A program made the translations under genes and the position numbers. Source: Streptacidiphilus sp. ASG 303 (lineage in GTDB: Bacteria > Actinomycetota > Actinomycetes > Streptomycetales > Streptomycetaceae). Taken from it: a stretch of 64,000 nucleotides of DNA. The notes below the pieces were generated by a model. It made no database searches. It was not told the origin of the DNA and saw nothing but the letters and a program-made list of their open reading frames with translations. Below, in pieces: positions 1 through 8,963 of this stretch; position 1 is the first letter of the stretch; each line of letters opens with the position of its first letter. The stretch spans positions 388,497-452,496 of the forward strand of contig NZ_JAJLRA010000003.1 in assembly GCF_020991365.1 (NCBI RefSeq), read 5' to 3'.

Positions 1-414
1 TTCGAGCGGCTGACGGCCGGCGAGGCGCCGCGGATCTTCGGCGCCGACTACGCGACGCCCGACGGCACCTGCATCCGCGACTACATCCACGTCTCGGACG
101 TGGCCTCCGCCCACGTCGCGGCCGCCGGGCGGCTGGCCGCCGACCCGGCGGGCGCGACCTCGCTGGTCCTCAACATCGGCCGCGGCGAGGGCGTCTCGGT
201 CCGGGAGATGCTCGACGTGGTCGGGCGGGTGACCGGGTACGACGCCACCGGCGAGGTGACGCCCCGGCGCCCCGGCGACCCGGCGCGGGTCGTGGCCTCG
301 GCCGACCTGATCCGCCGGGAGCTGGGCTGGACCGCCCGCCACGGGGTGGAGGAGATGGTCTCCTCCGCGTGGGAGGGCTGGCGCCTCCGCCACCCGGAGG
401 CCCGGCGGGGCTGA
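1..414 (+). CDS. galE: UDP-glucose 4-epimerase, C-terminal part (gene runs off the left edge)
   Basis: Reading frame 1 is open from the first base to the TGA at 412 and gives the last 137 residues of an extended short-chain dehydrogenase/epimerase. The segment around residues 21-37, DGTCIRDYIHVSDVASAH, is the typical GalE motif (TxDGTxxRDYIHVxDxAxAH). A later PGDPARVVAS stretch matches the region that closes the UDP-sugar pocket. The enzyme interconverts UDP-glucose and UDP-galactose in the cytoplasm for Leloir metabolism and cell-surface glycans. The NAD-binding GxxGxxG end is outside the window, so other nucleotide-sugar epimerases cannot be fully excluded. The gene ends 200 bases before the convergent kinase gene. 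Confidence 0.85.
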   Translation, partial: FERLTAGEAPRIFGADYATPDGTCIRDYIHVSDVASAHVAAAGRLAADPAGATSLVLNIGRGEGVSVREMLDVVGRVTGYDATGEVTPRRPGDPARVVASADLIRRELGWTARHGVEEMVSSAWEGWRLRHPEARRG

Positions 415-500
415 CGGCCCGTACCGCCTCCCGCCCCGCCCCGGGCACCCCTCACGCGCCCGGCCATCCGGCGGAACCGTCCGCCGGCGGGCCGGGCGCG

Positions 501-587
501 GTGCCGTCCGGGGGTGCGTCAGAGGGTGCGTCCGGGGGCGCGGCAGAGGGTGCGTCCGGGGGCGCGGCAGAGGGAGCGTCCGGGGAC
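501..587. repeat. 24-bp tandem repeat between convergent genes
   Basis: Two exact 24-bp units (526-549 and 550-573) begin GTGCGTCCGGGGGCGCGGCA. A diverged unit precedes them (501-525) and a partial unit follows (574-587). They lie between the 3' ends of galE and the kinase gene. I see no function; the array is a likely site of length variation. Confidence 0.8.
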
Positions 588-614
588 GGACCCGCCGTCA
601 CCGCCGCCCCGCGG

Positions 615-3131
615 TCACCGCTGCTCGTCGGGGATGGCCGTGCCGTACACCGAGTCCAGGGCGTAGACGCAGCGGTCCTTGCTGCCGACGAAGACCCGGC
701 CGCCGGCCGCCACCGGCGAGCCGGTGATCTCGCCCTTGGTGCCCAGCTCCCAGCGCAGCCGCCCGGTGGCGAGGTCGACGGTGTGCAGCGACCGGTCGCG
801 GCTGCCGATGTGCACCAGCCCGCCGGAGACCGCCGGGGAGCCCACCACCTCGCCGCGCGCGGCGTACCGCCACAGCTCGCGGCCGCCGGCCGTGTCGAAG
901 GCGAAGACCGTGTCGCCGCTCGCGAGCAGCACCGAGCCGTCCGCCACCACGACCGGCTCGGCGCCCTGCCGGCTGGCGGTGCGGCCGCGCCAGCGGGGGC
1001 GGCCGCTGGTGGCGTCCAGCGCGTAGAGGGTGCCGAGGTAGTCGGCGACGTACACGCCGGGGGCGGTGCGGGTGCCGCCCGCCGGGCCCGCCGCGGGCGG
1101 GTCGAGCGCCGGCGGGGTGAAGAGCACCACCGGCGCCTCGAAGCGCCAGTGCTCCCGGCCGGTGGCGGCGTCCAGCGCCAGCACCCGGGTGCCCGCGGTC
1201 ACGTACAGGGTGCCCTCGCGCTCCACCGGCCGCGCCGGCACGTCCTCGCCGACCGGGACGGTCCAGCGGATCCGGCCGGTCCGCAGGTCGGCGGCGCGCA
1301 GCAGGCCGCCGCCGTAGTAGTGGACGGAGCCGCCGACCAGGGCCGGGCCGGACTGCGGGGTCTCGTAGTCCTGCTGGGCGTCGCCGGCCCGCCACAGCTC
1401 GGTGCCGTCCGCCGCCGAGAGGACCTGCACGCCGCCGCCGCGGGTGCCCGCGCAGACGACGCCGTCGGCCGCGTCCAGGGAGTAGATCCAGCCGTCGAGG
1501 GCGGAGCGCCACCGCTCGGCGCCGCCGGCGGCGTCCAGGGTGTGGAGGTTCGGGCCGTCGGCGGCGTGGACCCGGCCGTCGGCCACGGCCGTCGCCCAGG
1601 CCACGTCGCGGGTCTTGAAACGGCGCTGGCCGGTGGCGATGTCCAGGGCGTGCACCTCGAAGCTGGACACGAAGAGGACGCCGTCGGCGACGACCGGGGT
1701 GCCCCACACGTCGTTGGACATCCGGAACCGCCAGGGCCGCCACGGGCCGGCGGGCACCGGCTGCCGGGGGGCGCCGGACCCGGCGGCCCGCGGCCCGGGC
1801 GCGAAGGGACCCGGGGCGGCCGGGCCCTGCGCGGACGGGGCGGAGGCGGCCGGGGCGGCCGGGAGCCGGCCCGGGGGGCGCACCCACCCGGTGGCCGGGG
1901 AGGCGGGGGGAACCGCCACGAGGCCGGTCTCGGCCCTGGGACCGGGCCCTATCGGGACCGAGGCGCCGGCGAGGCGCACCTCGCCGCCGCCGTCCTCGGG
2001 GGCGGGGCCGCCGCGGTGCCGCGCGCCGCCGTGCGGCCCGGCCGACCGCGGGTCGGGCAGGTCCGGCGGGGCCGCGCCGTGGCGTGCCGGAGAGGCCGGG
2101 GCCGGGAAGGCGCGGTCGGGGTGTGCGGGCGCGGGGGACGGGGGCTCGGTCGGCGCGGGGGGAACGGGGGGCACGGCGGGCGGCTGCGCCCGCGGTGCCT
2201 GCGGCTGCGGCAGGGCCCGGGGCGGGGCGGTGGCGCGCCGGGACCGCTTGCGCTCGATCAGCTCGATGGCCGGCTGCGGCAGCCACTCCCCCGCGTCCCC
2301 GTCGCCGCCGCCGTCGCCCCGGGCGAAGAGGTGCGGGGCCAGTTCGGCCTGGATCTCCGCCGGGGTGAGCCGCCGCTCCGGCGCCGGGCGCATGCAGGAC
2401 CGCACCAGCGGCACCAGGTCCTCCGGCAGGCCGGAGAGGTCCGGCTCCTCCCGGAGCAGCATGAAGACGGTCTCCACCGGGTTGGCCCCCCGGTAGGGCG
2501 GGTGGCCGGTGGCTGCGTACACCAGCAGCGAGCCCAGGGAGAAGACGTCGCTGGCGCCGGTGACGCTGCGGCTGTCCCGGGCCTGCTCGGGCGACATGTA
2601 GGCGGGCGTGCCGACGGCGACGTTGGTCATGGTGAGCCGGGTGTGCGAGACGCCGGCGGCGATGCCGAAGTCGATGACCCGGGGGCCGTCCTCGACGACC
2701 AGGACGTTCGACGGCTTGAGGTCGCGGTGGACCAGTCCGGCGGCGTGGATCGACTGCAGCGCCTCCGCGATGCCCGCCGCCAGCCAGCGGACCGCCTCGA
2801 CCGGCAGCGGGCCGCACTCGCCCACCAGGTCCTCCAGCGACGGCGCCGGGACGTAGGCCGTGGCCAGCCACGGCACGGGGGCGTCGGCGTCGGCGTCGAC
2901 CACGGCGGCGGTGTAGAACCCGCTGACCGTCTTGGCCGCCGAGATCTCGCGGCTGAAGCGGACCCGGAAGAGCTCGTCCTCGGCGAGTTCGGCGCGCACG
3001 GTCTTGATGGCCACCCGCCGCCCCGACGCGGACCGCGCCAGGTACACGAGCCCCATCCCGCCCGCGCCGAGGCGTCCCAGCACCTCGAAGGGCCCGATCC
3101 GCCTCGGATCGTGCGCCGTCAGCTGGTCCAC
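615..3131 (-). CDS. Serine/threonine protein kinase with C-terminal PQQ-type beta-propeller
   Basis: The 838-residue protein starts at GTG 3131, chosen because GGAGGTGGCGGAGGA stands just upstream; an in-frame ATG at 3200 would add 23 residues. The N-terminal Hanks-type kinase domain (about 10-270) has the glycine loop GRLGAGGMG (~19-27), the VAIK lysine (~43), the catalytic loop HRDLKPSN (~135) and DFG (~154), so it should be active. A long Pro/Ala-rich linker (~290-480) leads to about seven repeats of the form VVADGxLFVSSxxxxVHALDxATG, a PQQ-like eight-blade propeller. I see no transmembrane helix, so kinase and propeller are probably both cytoplasmic, or the propeller is a ligand or protein-binding sensor. 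Streptomycetes encode several kinases of this layout. Substrate unknown. Confidence 0.9.
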   Translation of the reverse strand: MDQLTAHDPRRIGPFEVLGRLGAGGMGLVYLARSASGRRVAIKTVRAELAEDELFRVRFSREISAAKTVSGFYTAAVVDADADAPVPWLATAYVPAPSLEDLVGECGPLPVEAVRWLAAGIAEALQSIHAAGLVHRDLKPSNVLVVEDGPRVIDFGIAAGVSHTRLTMTNVAVGTPAYMSPEQARDSRSVTGASDVFSLGSLLVYAATGHPPYRGANPVETVFMLLREEPDLSGLPEDLVPLVRSCMRPAPERRLTPAEIQAELAPHLFARGDGGGDGDAGEWLPQPAIELIERKRSRRATAPPRALPQPQAPRAQPPAVPPVPPAPTEPPSPAPAHPDRAFPAPASPARHGAAPPDLPDPRSAGPHGGARHRGGPAPEDGGGEVRLAGASVPIGPGPRAETGLVAVPPASPATGWVRPPGRLPAAPAASAPSAQGPAAPGPFAPGPRAAGSGAPRQPVPAGPWRPWRFRMSNDVWGTPVVADGVLFVSSFEVHALDIATGQRRFKTRDVAWATAVADGRVHAADGPNLHTLDAAGGAERWRSALDGWIYSLDAADGVVCAGTRGGGVQVLSAADGTELWRAGDAQQDYETPQSGPALVGGSVHYYGGGLLRAADLRTGRIRWTVPVGEDVPARPVEREGTLYVTAGTRVLALDAATGREHWRFEAPVVLFTPPALDPPAAGPAGGTRTAPGVYVADYLGTLYALDATSGRPRWRGRTASRQGAEPVVVADGSVLLASGDTVFAFDTAGGRELWRYAARGEVVGSPAVSGGLVHIGSRDRSLHTVDLATGRLRWELGTKGEITGSPVAAGGRVFVGSKDRCVYALDSVYGTAIPDEQR

Positions 3132-3658
3132 TCCTCCGCCACCTCCCCGCTCTGCCGCCCCGCGGCGCGTCGCCGCGAGGGGGGTCGTCCGATTCTCCAT
3201 GGCCGACCCGCCGAACGGCCAACCAGGTACGGCGGGCCGGTCCGCCGCCGCGGGCGGACCGGGCTCCCGCGGTCCCTGCTCAGAGGACTGACGTGCAGGA
3301 CGCCGCCGCGGTTCGCCCGGTCCGGCGGCGGGACCGCGCGGCGGGGCCGGCGGACCCGGAAAGCCCGATTGCCCCTAACGGAGCAGTCACAACTCCATTA
3401 CGGCCGGGAGACCGGATTCGAAGCCGCGGGCGAATGCATACCGGACCGCGGTATCCGACTGCCGCCGAATTGTCCGTCAGCGCCCGGCCGCGAAGTCCTG
3501 ACCTGGCCGAGAAACGGTCCGTAACGAAACTCCCGGGCCACTCCGGCAGGGCATCCGGTCATTCTCCGCGCCTCCCCGGCGACACTGCGCCACCCCCGGT
3601 CGGAGTATTCGTCACATTGCCGAATCGCGCTCTGATCTTGCGCGGGTAAGCTGACGGC
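3132..3658. other. Divergent intergenic region between kinase and TetR genes
   Basis: This 527-bp region separates the starts of two divergent genes. I find no convincing coding frame: GC falls in the 3360-3650 part and stop codons are frequent. It must hold promoters for both flanking genes. The one distinctive element is the 17-bp palindrome annotated at 3438. Confidence 0.6.
3438..3454. promoter_or_regulatory. Candidate operator, ATACCG-N5-CGGTAT palindrome
   Basis: Perfect 6-bp arms with a 5-bp spacer lie in the divergent region, 205 bp before the TetR gene and 307 bp before the kinase start. The size fits a TetR-family half-site pair. That the neighbouring TetR protein binds it is inference. 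Confidence 0.4.
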
Positions 3659-4306
3659 ATGACAGGACAAGTTCGCACCGTCGACGGCCGCGTCGCCGGG
3701 CGACGCGGACAGGCCACTCGGCAGAAGCTGCTCGACTGCCTCCGCGAGATGCTCAGCACGTCGCCGTACCGGGACGTCAAGGTCATCGACGTCGCCCGGA
3801 TGGCGGGTACCTCCCCCGCAACGTTCTACCAGTACTTCCCCGACGTCGAGGGCGCCGTCCTCGAGATCGCGGAGGAAATGGCCAAGGACAGCCTCGGGCT
3901 CAAGGAGCTCGTGGCCGACAAATCCTGGGCGGGAAAAACCGGTCTGACCACCGCCGAGGGGCTGGTTGACGGCTTCCTCGGGTTCTGGCGCAAGAACGAC
4001 GCCATCCTCCGTGTGGTCACCCTCGGGGCGGCGGAAGGGGACAAGCGGTTCTTCAAGATCCGCATGAAGGTCCTCAACGCCGTGGCCGGCCCGCTCACCG
4101 ACACCCTCAAGGACATGCAGGCGAAGAACCGGTTCGACAAGTCGGCGAATGCCGGGGCGGTCGCCGGTTCGCTCATCACCCTGCTGGCCGCCGCGGCCGA
4201 GCACCAGAAGGCATTCGACTCCTGGGGCGCCAAGGCCAAGGACCTCAAGCCCAACCTGGTGTCGCTGGTCTACCTCGGGGTGACCGGCAAGAAGCCGCCG
4301 AAGTAG
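3659..4306 (+). CDS. TetR-family transcriptional regulator
   Basis: The 215-residue protein has an N-terminal TetR helix-turn-helix at about residues 20-70. Its recognition part reads VIDVARMAGTSPATFYQYFP, the signature of this family. The rest is helical with no similarity I can name, as usual for the ligand-binding half. The first residues MTGQVRTVDGRVAGRRGQAT are ones I associate with a regulator conserved across streptomycetes, so this is backbone rather than acquired. The gene stands alone, divergent from the kinase and convergent with the FabH-like gene. Target and ligand unknown. Confidence 0.85.
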   Translation: MTGQVRTVDGRVAGRRGQATRQKLLDCLREMLSTSPYRDVKVIDVARMAGTSPATFYQYFPDVEGAVLEIAEEMAKDSLGLKELVADKSWAGKTGLTTAEGLVDGFLGFWRKNDAILRVVTLGAAEGDKRFFKIRMKVLNAVAGPLTDTLKDMQAKNRFDKSANAGAVAGSLITLLAAAAEHQKAFDSWGAKAKDLKPNLVSLVYLGVTGKKPPK

Positions 4307-4582
4307 GGCTGCACCCGCATCACCGCACCGCAGCAGTACCCGCACCGCATCCACCGTGCGCGCACCCTCCCGGTCTCCTGTCCGGACCGGGGGCGGACGG
4401 AGGACGCCGGCCGTGCCTCGGGGGAGGTGGGCCGGACGTCCGAAGCGCGCCCGCACCGGGGCGGTCCCGGCACACCGCCGGGGCCGCCCCGTGGCGCGGC
4501 GGGGCCGCGCACCGGCCCGCACCCGACGCCCCGCCGGGGCCGGCCGGGGCCGGCGGAATCGCCGGGGCGGACCGGCGGCCCG

Positions 4583-5527
4583 TCAGGGGCAGCGCACGAC
4601 CTGGCCCGCGTACGCCAGTCCGCCGCCGAAGCCGAAGAGCAGCACCGGCGCGCCGGAGGGCAGCTCGCCCCGCTCGACCAGCTTGCTGAGCGCCAGCGGG
4701 ATGGAGGCGGCCGAGGTGTTGCCCGAGTCGACCACGTCCCGGGCCACCACGGCGTCCCGCACGCCCAGCCGGGCCGCGATCGCGTCGATGATCCGCAGGT
4801 TGGCCTGGTGCGGGACGAAGCCCGCCAGCTCCGAGGGGTCCACCCCGGCCCGCTCGCAGGCCTCACGGGCGATCGGGGCCAGCTGCGTGGTCGCCCAGCG
4901 GAAGACCGTCTGGCCCTGCTGGCTGATGCGGGGCTCCCAGCCGGTGATGGCCACCGCGTCGCCCTTGTCCGGCGCCGAGCCCCACACCACCGGCCCGACG
5001 CCGGGCTCCACGCCCTCGGGCACGGCCTCCAGCACGGCGGCGCCCGCCCCGTCCCCGAAGATCACGCAGGTGGTCCGGTCGGTCCAGTCCACCGTGTCGG
5101 ACATCCGCTCGGCCCCGATCACCAGGGCGCGGCGGGCCGCGCCGGCCCGCAGCGCGTGGTCGGCGGTGGCCAGGGCGTAGGAGAAGCCGGAGCACGCCGT
5201 GTTGATGTCGTACGCCGCCGGGGCGGGGATGCCCAACCGGGCCGCGACCGCGGCGGCGGTGCTGGGACTGCGCTCGACGGCGGTGCAGGTGGCCACGGCG
5301 ACCAGGTCGATCTCGGCGGGCTGCAGGCCGCTGCCGGCGACGGCCTTCCAGGCGGCCTGCTCGGCGAGGTCGACCAGGGTCTCGTCCTCGGCGACGTGCC
5401 GGGTGCGGATGCCCACCCGGCTGCGGATCCACTCGTCGTCGGTGTCGACCATGCGCGCCAGGTCGTCGTTGGTGAGGACCCTGGGCGGCTGGTGGTGGCC
5501 GAGTGCCACGATGCGCGATCCGGTCAT
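4583..5527 (-). CDS. fabH: Beta-ketoacyl-ACP synthase III (FabH family), stand-alone
   Basis: The 314-residue thiolase-fold enzyme carries the complete KAS III triad: Cys112 in NTACSGF, His240 in FVPHQANLRIID and Asn270 in SGNTSAAS. The family condenses an acyl-CoA primer with malonyl-ACP to start fatty acid or polyketide chains in the cytoplasm. ATG 5527 is preferred over TTG 5539, though neither has a strong ribosome binding site. No fabD, acpP or fabF lies beside it, so this is not the core fab operon. It may be a second initiation enzyme with different primer preference, or act in secondary or precursor metabolism. The general family is secure; the exact primer is not. Confidence 0.85.
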   Translation of the reverse strand: MTGSRIVALGHHQPPRVLTNDDLARMVDTDDEWIRSRVGIRTRHVAEDETLVDLAEQAAWKAVAGSGLQPAEIDLVAVATCTAVERSPSTAAAVAARLGIPAPAAYDINTACSGFSYALATADHALRAGAARRALVIGAERMSDTVDWTDRTTCVIFGDGAGAAVLEAVPEGVEPGVGPVVWGSAPDKGDAVAITGWEPRISQQGQTVFRWATTQLAPIAREACERAGVDPSELAGFVPHQANLRIIDAIAARLGVRDAVVARDVVDSGNTSAASIPLALSKLVERGELPSGAPVLLFGFGGGLAYAGQVVRCP

Positions 5528-5643
5528 GCCACCACTCAACCCGTTACCGGCGGGTCACTCGGTGGCGCCCCGGGACAGGATCGGGCGGCGGATGCTGTAG
5601 CTCCCTGACAAGGGTCGGCCGGGCCTCCGGGGCGGACACCGGG

Positions 5644-6555
5644 TCAGGCGGCGAGGGAGCCGCGGTCGCCCATCACGATCACCGGGTGGGCCGCCGGGTC
5701 CAGGGCCCGCAGCAGCGCCACCATGTCGCCCTCCGCCAGGGAGACGCAGGCGTGGGTCGGACCGCCGTGGTCGACGTGCACCCAGATGCCGCCGCCCCGG
5801 GCGGCCCCGAGCGGCTTGGTGCCGTCCAGGGGCGAGGTGCCGGCCTTCCGGTTGTAGTCGATGGCCACGACGTAGTCGAAGGAGCCCTCGAGGTTCTCGC
5901 CCTCGAAGCCCTTGCCGCTGATGGTGAAGCTGGGGTCCCGGTGGTACGGGAGCCTGGACCCCGGATCGGCCTTCAGTCCGCCGGCGTCGCTGAGCGGGTA
6001 GACGCCGATCGGGCTGCGCAGGTCGTCCAGGTGGTGGTCGTCCGTCCAGCCCTTGAGCGCGTTGTGGGCCCGCCAGGAGGCGCCGGCCTTCCAGCGTCCG
6101 TCGGCGGTGCGGGTCCAGAGGGTGGCGGTGGAGTCGGAGGAGTCGCGGCCCTCGCCGGAGACCAGCAGCACCTGCGCGGTGCGGGCGGGGATCCGCGCCC
6201 GGAAGCGCGGTCCGACGCCGGGCAGTTCGTCGGCCATGCCGTCGGAGCGGTCGGAGCGGTCGGCGGCGGGCGAGGAGGTGTGGCCCTCGTCCAGCGGGCC
6301 GCTCTGGGCGCGGGCCGCGGTGGTGGCGTCGCCGGCGTGCTCGGGGGAGAGCGAGGCCGCCACGCTCGTGAGCGCGCCCTGCGGGCCGAAGGCCATCCAG
6401 CCGCCGGCCGCCGCGAGGAGCAGCGCCGTGGTGCCCGCCGCGGCCGCGGCCGCGCGGCCGCGCGCGGGCCTGCGGCGCTCCCCGCGGTGGCGGGGACGCC
6501 GGCCGGGCTCGGGCCGGGACTCGGGCAGATCGGCGGTGCGCTCGGTGCGGGACAT
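5644..6555 (-). CDS. L,D-transpeptidase (YkuD-type) family protein, membrane-anchored or secreted
   Basis: The 303-residue protein starts at ATG 6555 behind GGGAGGATCGCACCC. A basic Arg-rich N-terminus is followed by one hydrophobic segment (about 35-55), so it is exported with an N-terminal anchor or signal. The C-terminal half has the YkuD-like fold signature: GIWVHVDHG, then THACVSLAEG with the nucleophile Cys at about residue 270. YkuD enzymes make 3-3 peptidoglycan cross-links or attach proteins to the wall. The usual SHGC is replaced by THAC, as in a streptomycete subgroup, so substrate may differ. The gene is followed by the FabH-like gene with a 116-bp gap. Confidence 0.8.
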   Translation of the reverse strand: MSRTERTADLPESRPEPGRRPRHRGERRRPARGRAAAAAAGTTALLLAAAGGWMAFGPQGALTSVAASLSPEHAGDATTAARAQSGPLDEGHTSSPAADRSDRSDGMADELPGVGPRFRARIPARTAQVLLVSGEGRDSSDSTATLWTRTADGRWKAGASWRAHNALKGWTDDHHLDDLRSPIGVYPLSDAGGLKADPGSRLPYHRDPSFTISGKGFEGENLEGSFDYVVAIDYNRKAGTSPLDGTKPLGAARGGGIWVHVDHGGPTHACVSLAEGDMVALLRALDPAAHPVIVMGDRGSLAA

Positions 6556-7335
6556 GGGTGCGATCCTCCCAAAAGCCCGGGTCGCTCCCGGTACCGGGGT
6601 GCGTGTTGCAGTGTGTGAGCCTACGCACAGCAGGCCCCCCTGGTTCAGCGCGCACGTACCCCCGGAACTCCGGTGCAAGCGGGCGGGCGCGGCATCGCCG
6701 GTCCCGGTCGGCCCCTCCCACCAGCACCGACGGGCGGGGCGCGGTAAACCCGGCCGTGCGGCGCGTTCACCCCGTCGGCGGGCGTGCACGCAGGGCTCCA
6801 CGCCGGTCGGCGGCTCCCGGATTCCCGGCCCGGGCGCGCGGGGAGACGGTCCGTCGGATCCGTCACGGGTGCGGCGGCCCGCCCGGACCGGCCGGGGACG
6901 GCCGTGGCGGCAGGCGCGCCGCGGCCGCGGGCGGCGGGTACGGGACGGGTTCCGGCCGGGCCGGCGGCGGTCGTCCGGCCGACCGCGACGAGGCCGGCGG
7001 GCAGCCGGCACGGGCGGCGGGGGCGGGTAGCGGCGCGGGCAGGTCGCGGCGGGCGACGACCGGGTGGCGGGGCGCCCTGCGCGCCCGCAGGGGCACGGCG
7101 CTCCGCCACCCGACCGCGACGCCCGGGCCCTGTCCGGCGCCGCGTGATCCGCACTCGCCGAGGAGGCTCCTCCCGGTGGCCACCGGGGGCTTCCGCCTCG
7201 ACGTCCCCTCGCAACGGACCGCTGCACCCAAGGGTGATCAGACAGACACGCGCCGTCAATGCCTTGTCCGAAACTCGGAAGGGTTGCCGTGCATTTCAGC
7301 CGTCCTCGACCCCCGGACCGTCCGGAAACCGACGG
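6556..7335. other. 780-bp intergenic region without a convincing gene
   Basis: Open frames exist on both strands, but all have the Arg/Pro/Gly-rich composition of shadow frames and none has a good start site. The stretch 7200-7320 has lower GC and probably contains promoter sequences. Two abutting palindromes lie at 7160-7187. The region must contain the promoter of the L,D-transpeptidase gene. Confidence 0.5.
7160..7187. promoter_or_regulatory. Two abutting palindromes, possible operator or small terminator
   Basis: GAGGAG-G-CTCCTC (7160-7172) runs directly into the perfect 16-bp palindrome CCCGGTGGCCACCGGG (7172-7187). There is no T-tract. Its position, 600 bp from either gene start, gives no clear partner. 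Confidence 0.35.
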
Positions 7336-8511
7336 TCACCCGGCCGTCGCGCGCTCCGCCCAGCGCTCGCCCATCAACCGTTGACCTGCGGCGTCGGGGT
7401 GCAGCCCGTCGGGCATGCGTCCCGCGGCGGCGTCCTCGGCGCCGAACAGTTCCCGCCCGTCCAGATATGCCAGCCGCCCGTCCCCGCGGCGGCGGCGCAC
7501 CGCGACCACGTCCTCGAGCACCCCCCTGATGTGACGGAGCGTCATGTCCCCGCTGATGCGCCGTCGCACGCCGTCGGGCGTCTCGTACCAGCTGTCGGGC
7601 GTGTCCTCGCGCAGCTCCCCGCCGTACACGGGCGAGACCACCGTGACCGGCACGTCCGGCCGCCGGTCGCGGACGGCGGCGAGGAAGCCGTGCAGGGCCG
7701 GGCCCAGCGTGCGGTCGCGCAGCGCCGCCGAGTTGTGGACGTTGATGCCCACCTCGAGGGTGATGCGGTCGGCGGGCAGCGCCGCGACCACGCGGGCCAC
7801 CAGCGGGTCCAGGAGGCAGGAGCCCCCATAGCCGAGGTTGGTGAGCCGCAGGCCGAGGCGCCGGGCGGCGACCGCGGGCCAGCTGCCGGTCGCGGCGACG
7901 CCGTGGCCCTGGGTGATGCTGCTGCCGTACACGGTCCAGCGGGGACGGCGGTCCGGAGCCGGAGGGCGCAGCGGGCGGCCGTCGACGGCCCGCAGGGCGC
8001 GGATCCGCACGCCCGGCAGCACGGGGAGCCAGACCTCGACCTGCTTCTCCCCCGGCGGCAGGCCGGGCAGGTCGACGACGGCGTCGGCGAGGGGCTCGGC
8101 GGGGGCGGGCACCTCCCGCAGCGGCTCGCCGTCGACCACCAGCGCGTAGGGCGCGGGCACGGCGGGCGGCGGGGCGCCGGGCAGTGCCACCGGCTGGACG
8201 TGGAGCGCCAGGTGGCGCGCGTCGGTGGTGCAGCGCAGCCGCACGCCGCTGGGGCCCATGGCGGCGACGGCGAGCAGCGGGTGGTGGAGCTCCAGGTCCG
8301 CGTACGGCAGGCGCCAGGGCTGCACCCAGCCGTCCCCGCGCTCCAGGTCGACGGCGCCGTCGACGGCGGTCGCACCGTCGGCCAGGACGAACCCGCCGGG
8401 CGGGGCGTCGGGGCCGGGCGGGGCGGACGCATCGGGCGGGGCGGACGCGTCAATCGGCGCGGCGGGGCCGGGTGGGGAGGACGCCACGGAGGGCAGGGGG
8501 GCGCCGGTCAC
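7336..8511 (-). CDS. SGNH/GDSL-type lipase or esterase family protein
   Basis: The 391-residue protein starts at GTG 8511, whose bases overlap the stop of the upstream ATP-binding gene (GTGA), so the two are translationally coupled. The C-terminal half is an SGNH hydrolase: block I YGSSITQG with the nucleophile Ser, a Gly in NLGYGGS, Asn in EVGINVHN, and the late DGLHPD block with the catalytic Asp and His. The N-terminal half is beta-rich and resembles the jelly-roll region seen before SGNH domains in carbohydrate-active esterases. A short Pro/Ala-rich stretch (1-35) comes first; no convincing signal peptide. Substrate could be an acyl or acetyl ester on sugar; not determined. Confidence 0.85.
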   Translation of the reverse strand: MTGAPLPSVASSPPGPAAPIDASAPPDASAPPGPDAPPGGFVLADGATAVDGAVDLERGDGWVQPWRLPYADLELHHPLLAVAAMGPSGVRLRCTTDARHLALHVQPVALPGAPPPAVPAPYALVVDGEPLREVPAPAEPLADAVVDLPGLPPGEKQVEVWLPVLPGVRIRALRAVDGRPLRPPAPDRRPRWTVYGSSITQGHGVAATGSWPAVAARRLGLRLTNLGYGGSCLLDPLVARVVAALPADRITLEVGINVHNSAALRDRTLGPALHGFLAAVRDRRPDVPVTVVSPVYGGELREDTPDSWYETPDGVRRRISGDMTLRHIRGVLEDVVAVRRRRGDGRLAYLDGRELFGAEDAAAGRMPDGLHPDAAGQRLMGERWAERATAG

Positions 8512-8963
8512 ACCGCCAGGGCCCGCGGCCCGACGGCGGGCGCGGACTGCAGGGGCGGCTGCCGCCGGTCGATCTCGCACCAGACACGCTTCCCCGATCC
8601 GTCGGGGGCCCAACCCCACCGGTCGCAGAGGCAGTCGACCAGCTCCAGGCCGCGTCCGCCCACCGCGTCGTCCTCCGCGCGGCGGGGCTGCGGCGGCGCA
8701 CCGCTGGCGTCGGCGACCTCGACGCGCACGGCGGGGGCCCCGGACTCGTCGCCGAGCGGGAAGAGCAGCCGCAGCACCGCGGGCGAACCGGTGTGCACGA
8801 CCGCGTTGGTGACGAGTTCGGAGACGACGAGCACGAGGGTCTCGGCGAGCGCGGCGTCGGGGTCGAGGCCGCTGCCGCGCAGCCGTCCGCGGGCCCAGGC
8901 GCGCGCCCGGCCGACCTCCGCCGGATCCGGCTGCACCGCCGTCTGCAACTGAAGCACCTGCAC
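8508..8963 (-). CDS. ATP-binding protein, anti-sigma/serine-kinase (HATPase_c, RsbW/SpoIIAB-like)
   Basis: The 151-residue GHKL ATPase has the N-box ELVTNAVVHTGSPAVL (about 50-65), VRVEVADASGAPP and the G-box GGRGLELVDCLCDRWGW. These are typical of the many small streptomycete anti-sigma-type serine kinases. They phosphorylate STAS antagonists or sequester sigma factors in the cytoplasm. It sits in an operon with the GDSL hydrolase and 350 bp downstream of the STAS gene on the same strand, which makes that STAS protein a plausible partner. GTG 8963 is taken as the start; a GTG two codons later is equally possible. Confidence 0.85.
   Translation of the reverse strand: MQVLQLQTAVQPDPAEVGRARAWARGRLRGSGLDPDAALAETLVLVVSELVTNAVVHTGSPAVLRLLFPLGDESGAPAVRVEVADASGAPPQPRRAEDDAVGGRGLELVDCLCDRWGWAPDGSGKRVWCEIDRRQPPLQSAPAVGPRALAV

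Noticed and set aside
369..3524. A 1051-codon open frame on the + strand across the kinase gene
   Set aside because: It is antisense to the kinase. Its product is Gly/Arg/Ala/Val-rich with no domain, typical of shadow frames in high-GC DNA.
6645..7259. A 204-codon leftward frame before the L,D-transpeptidase
   Set aside because: Arg/Pro-rich with no motif and no ribosome binding site. It may cover a promoter region instead.
6784..8952. A 722-codon + strand frame over the GDSL and ATP-binding genes
   Set aside because: Shadow composition; the real genes on the opposite strand have clear motifs.
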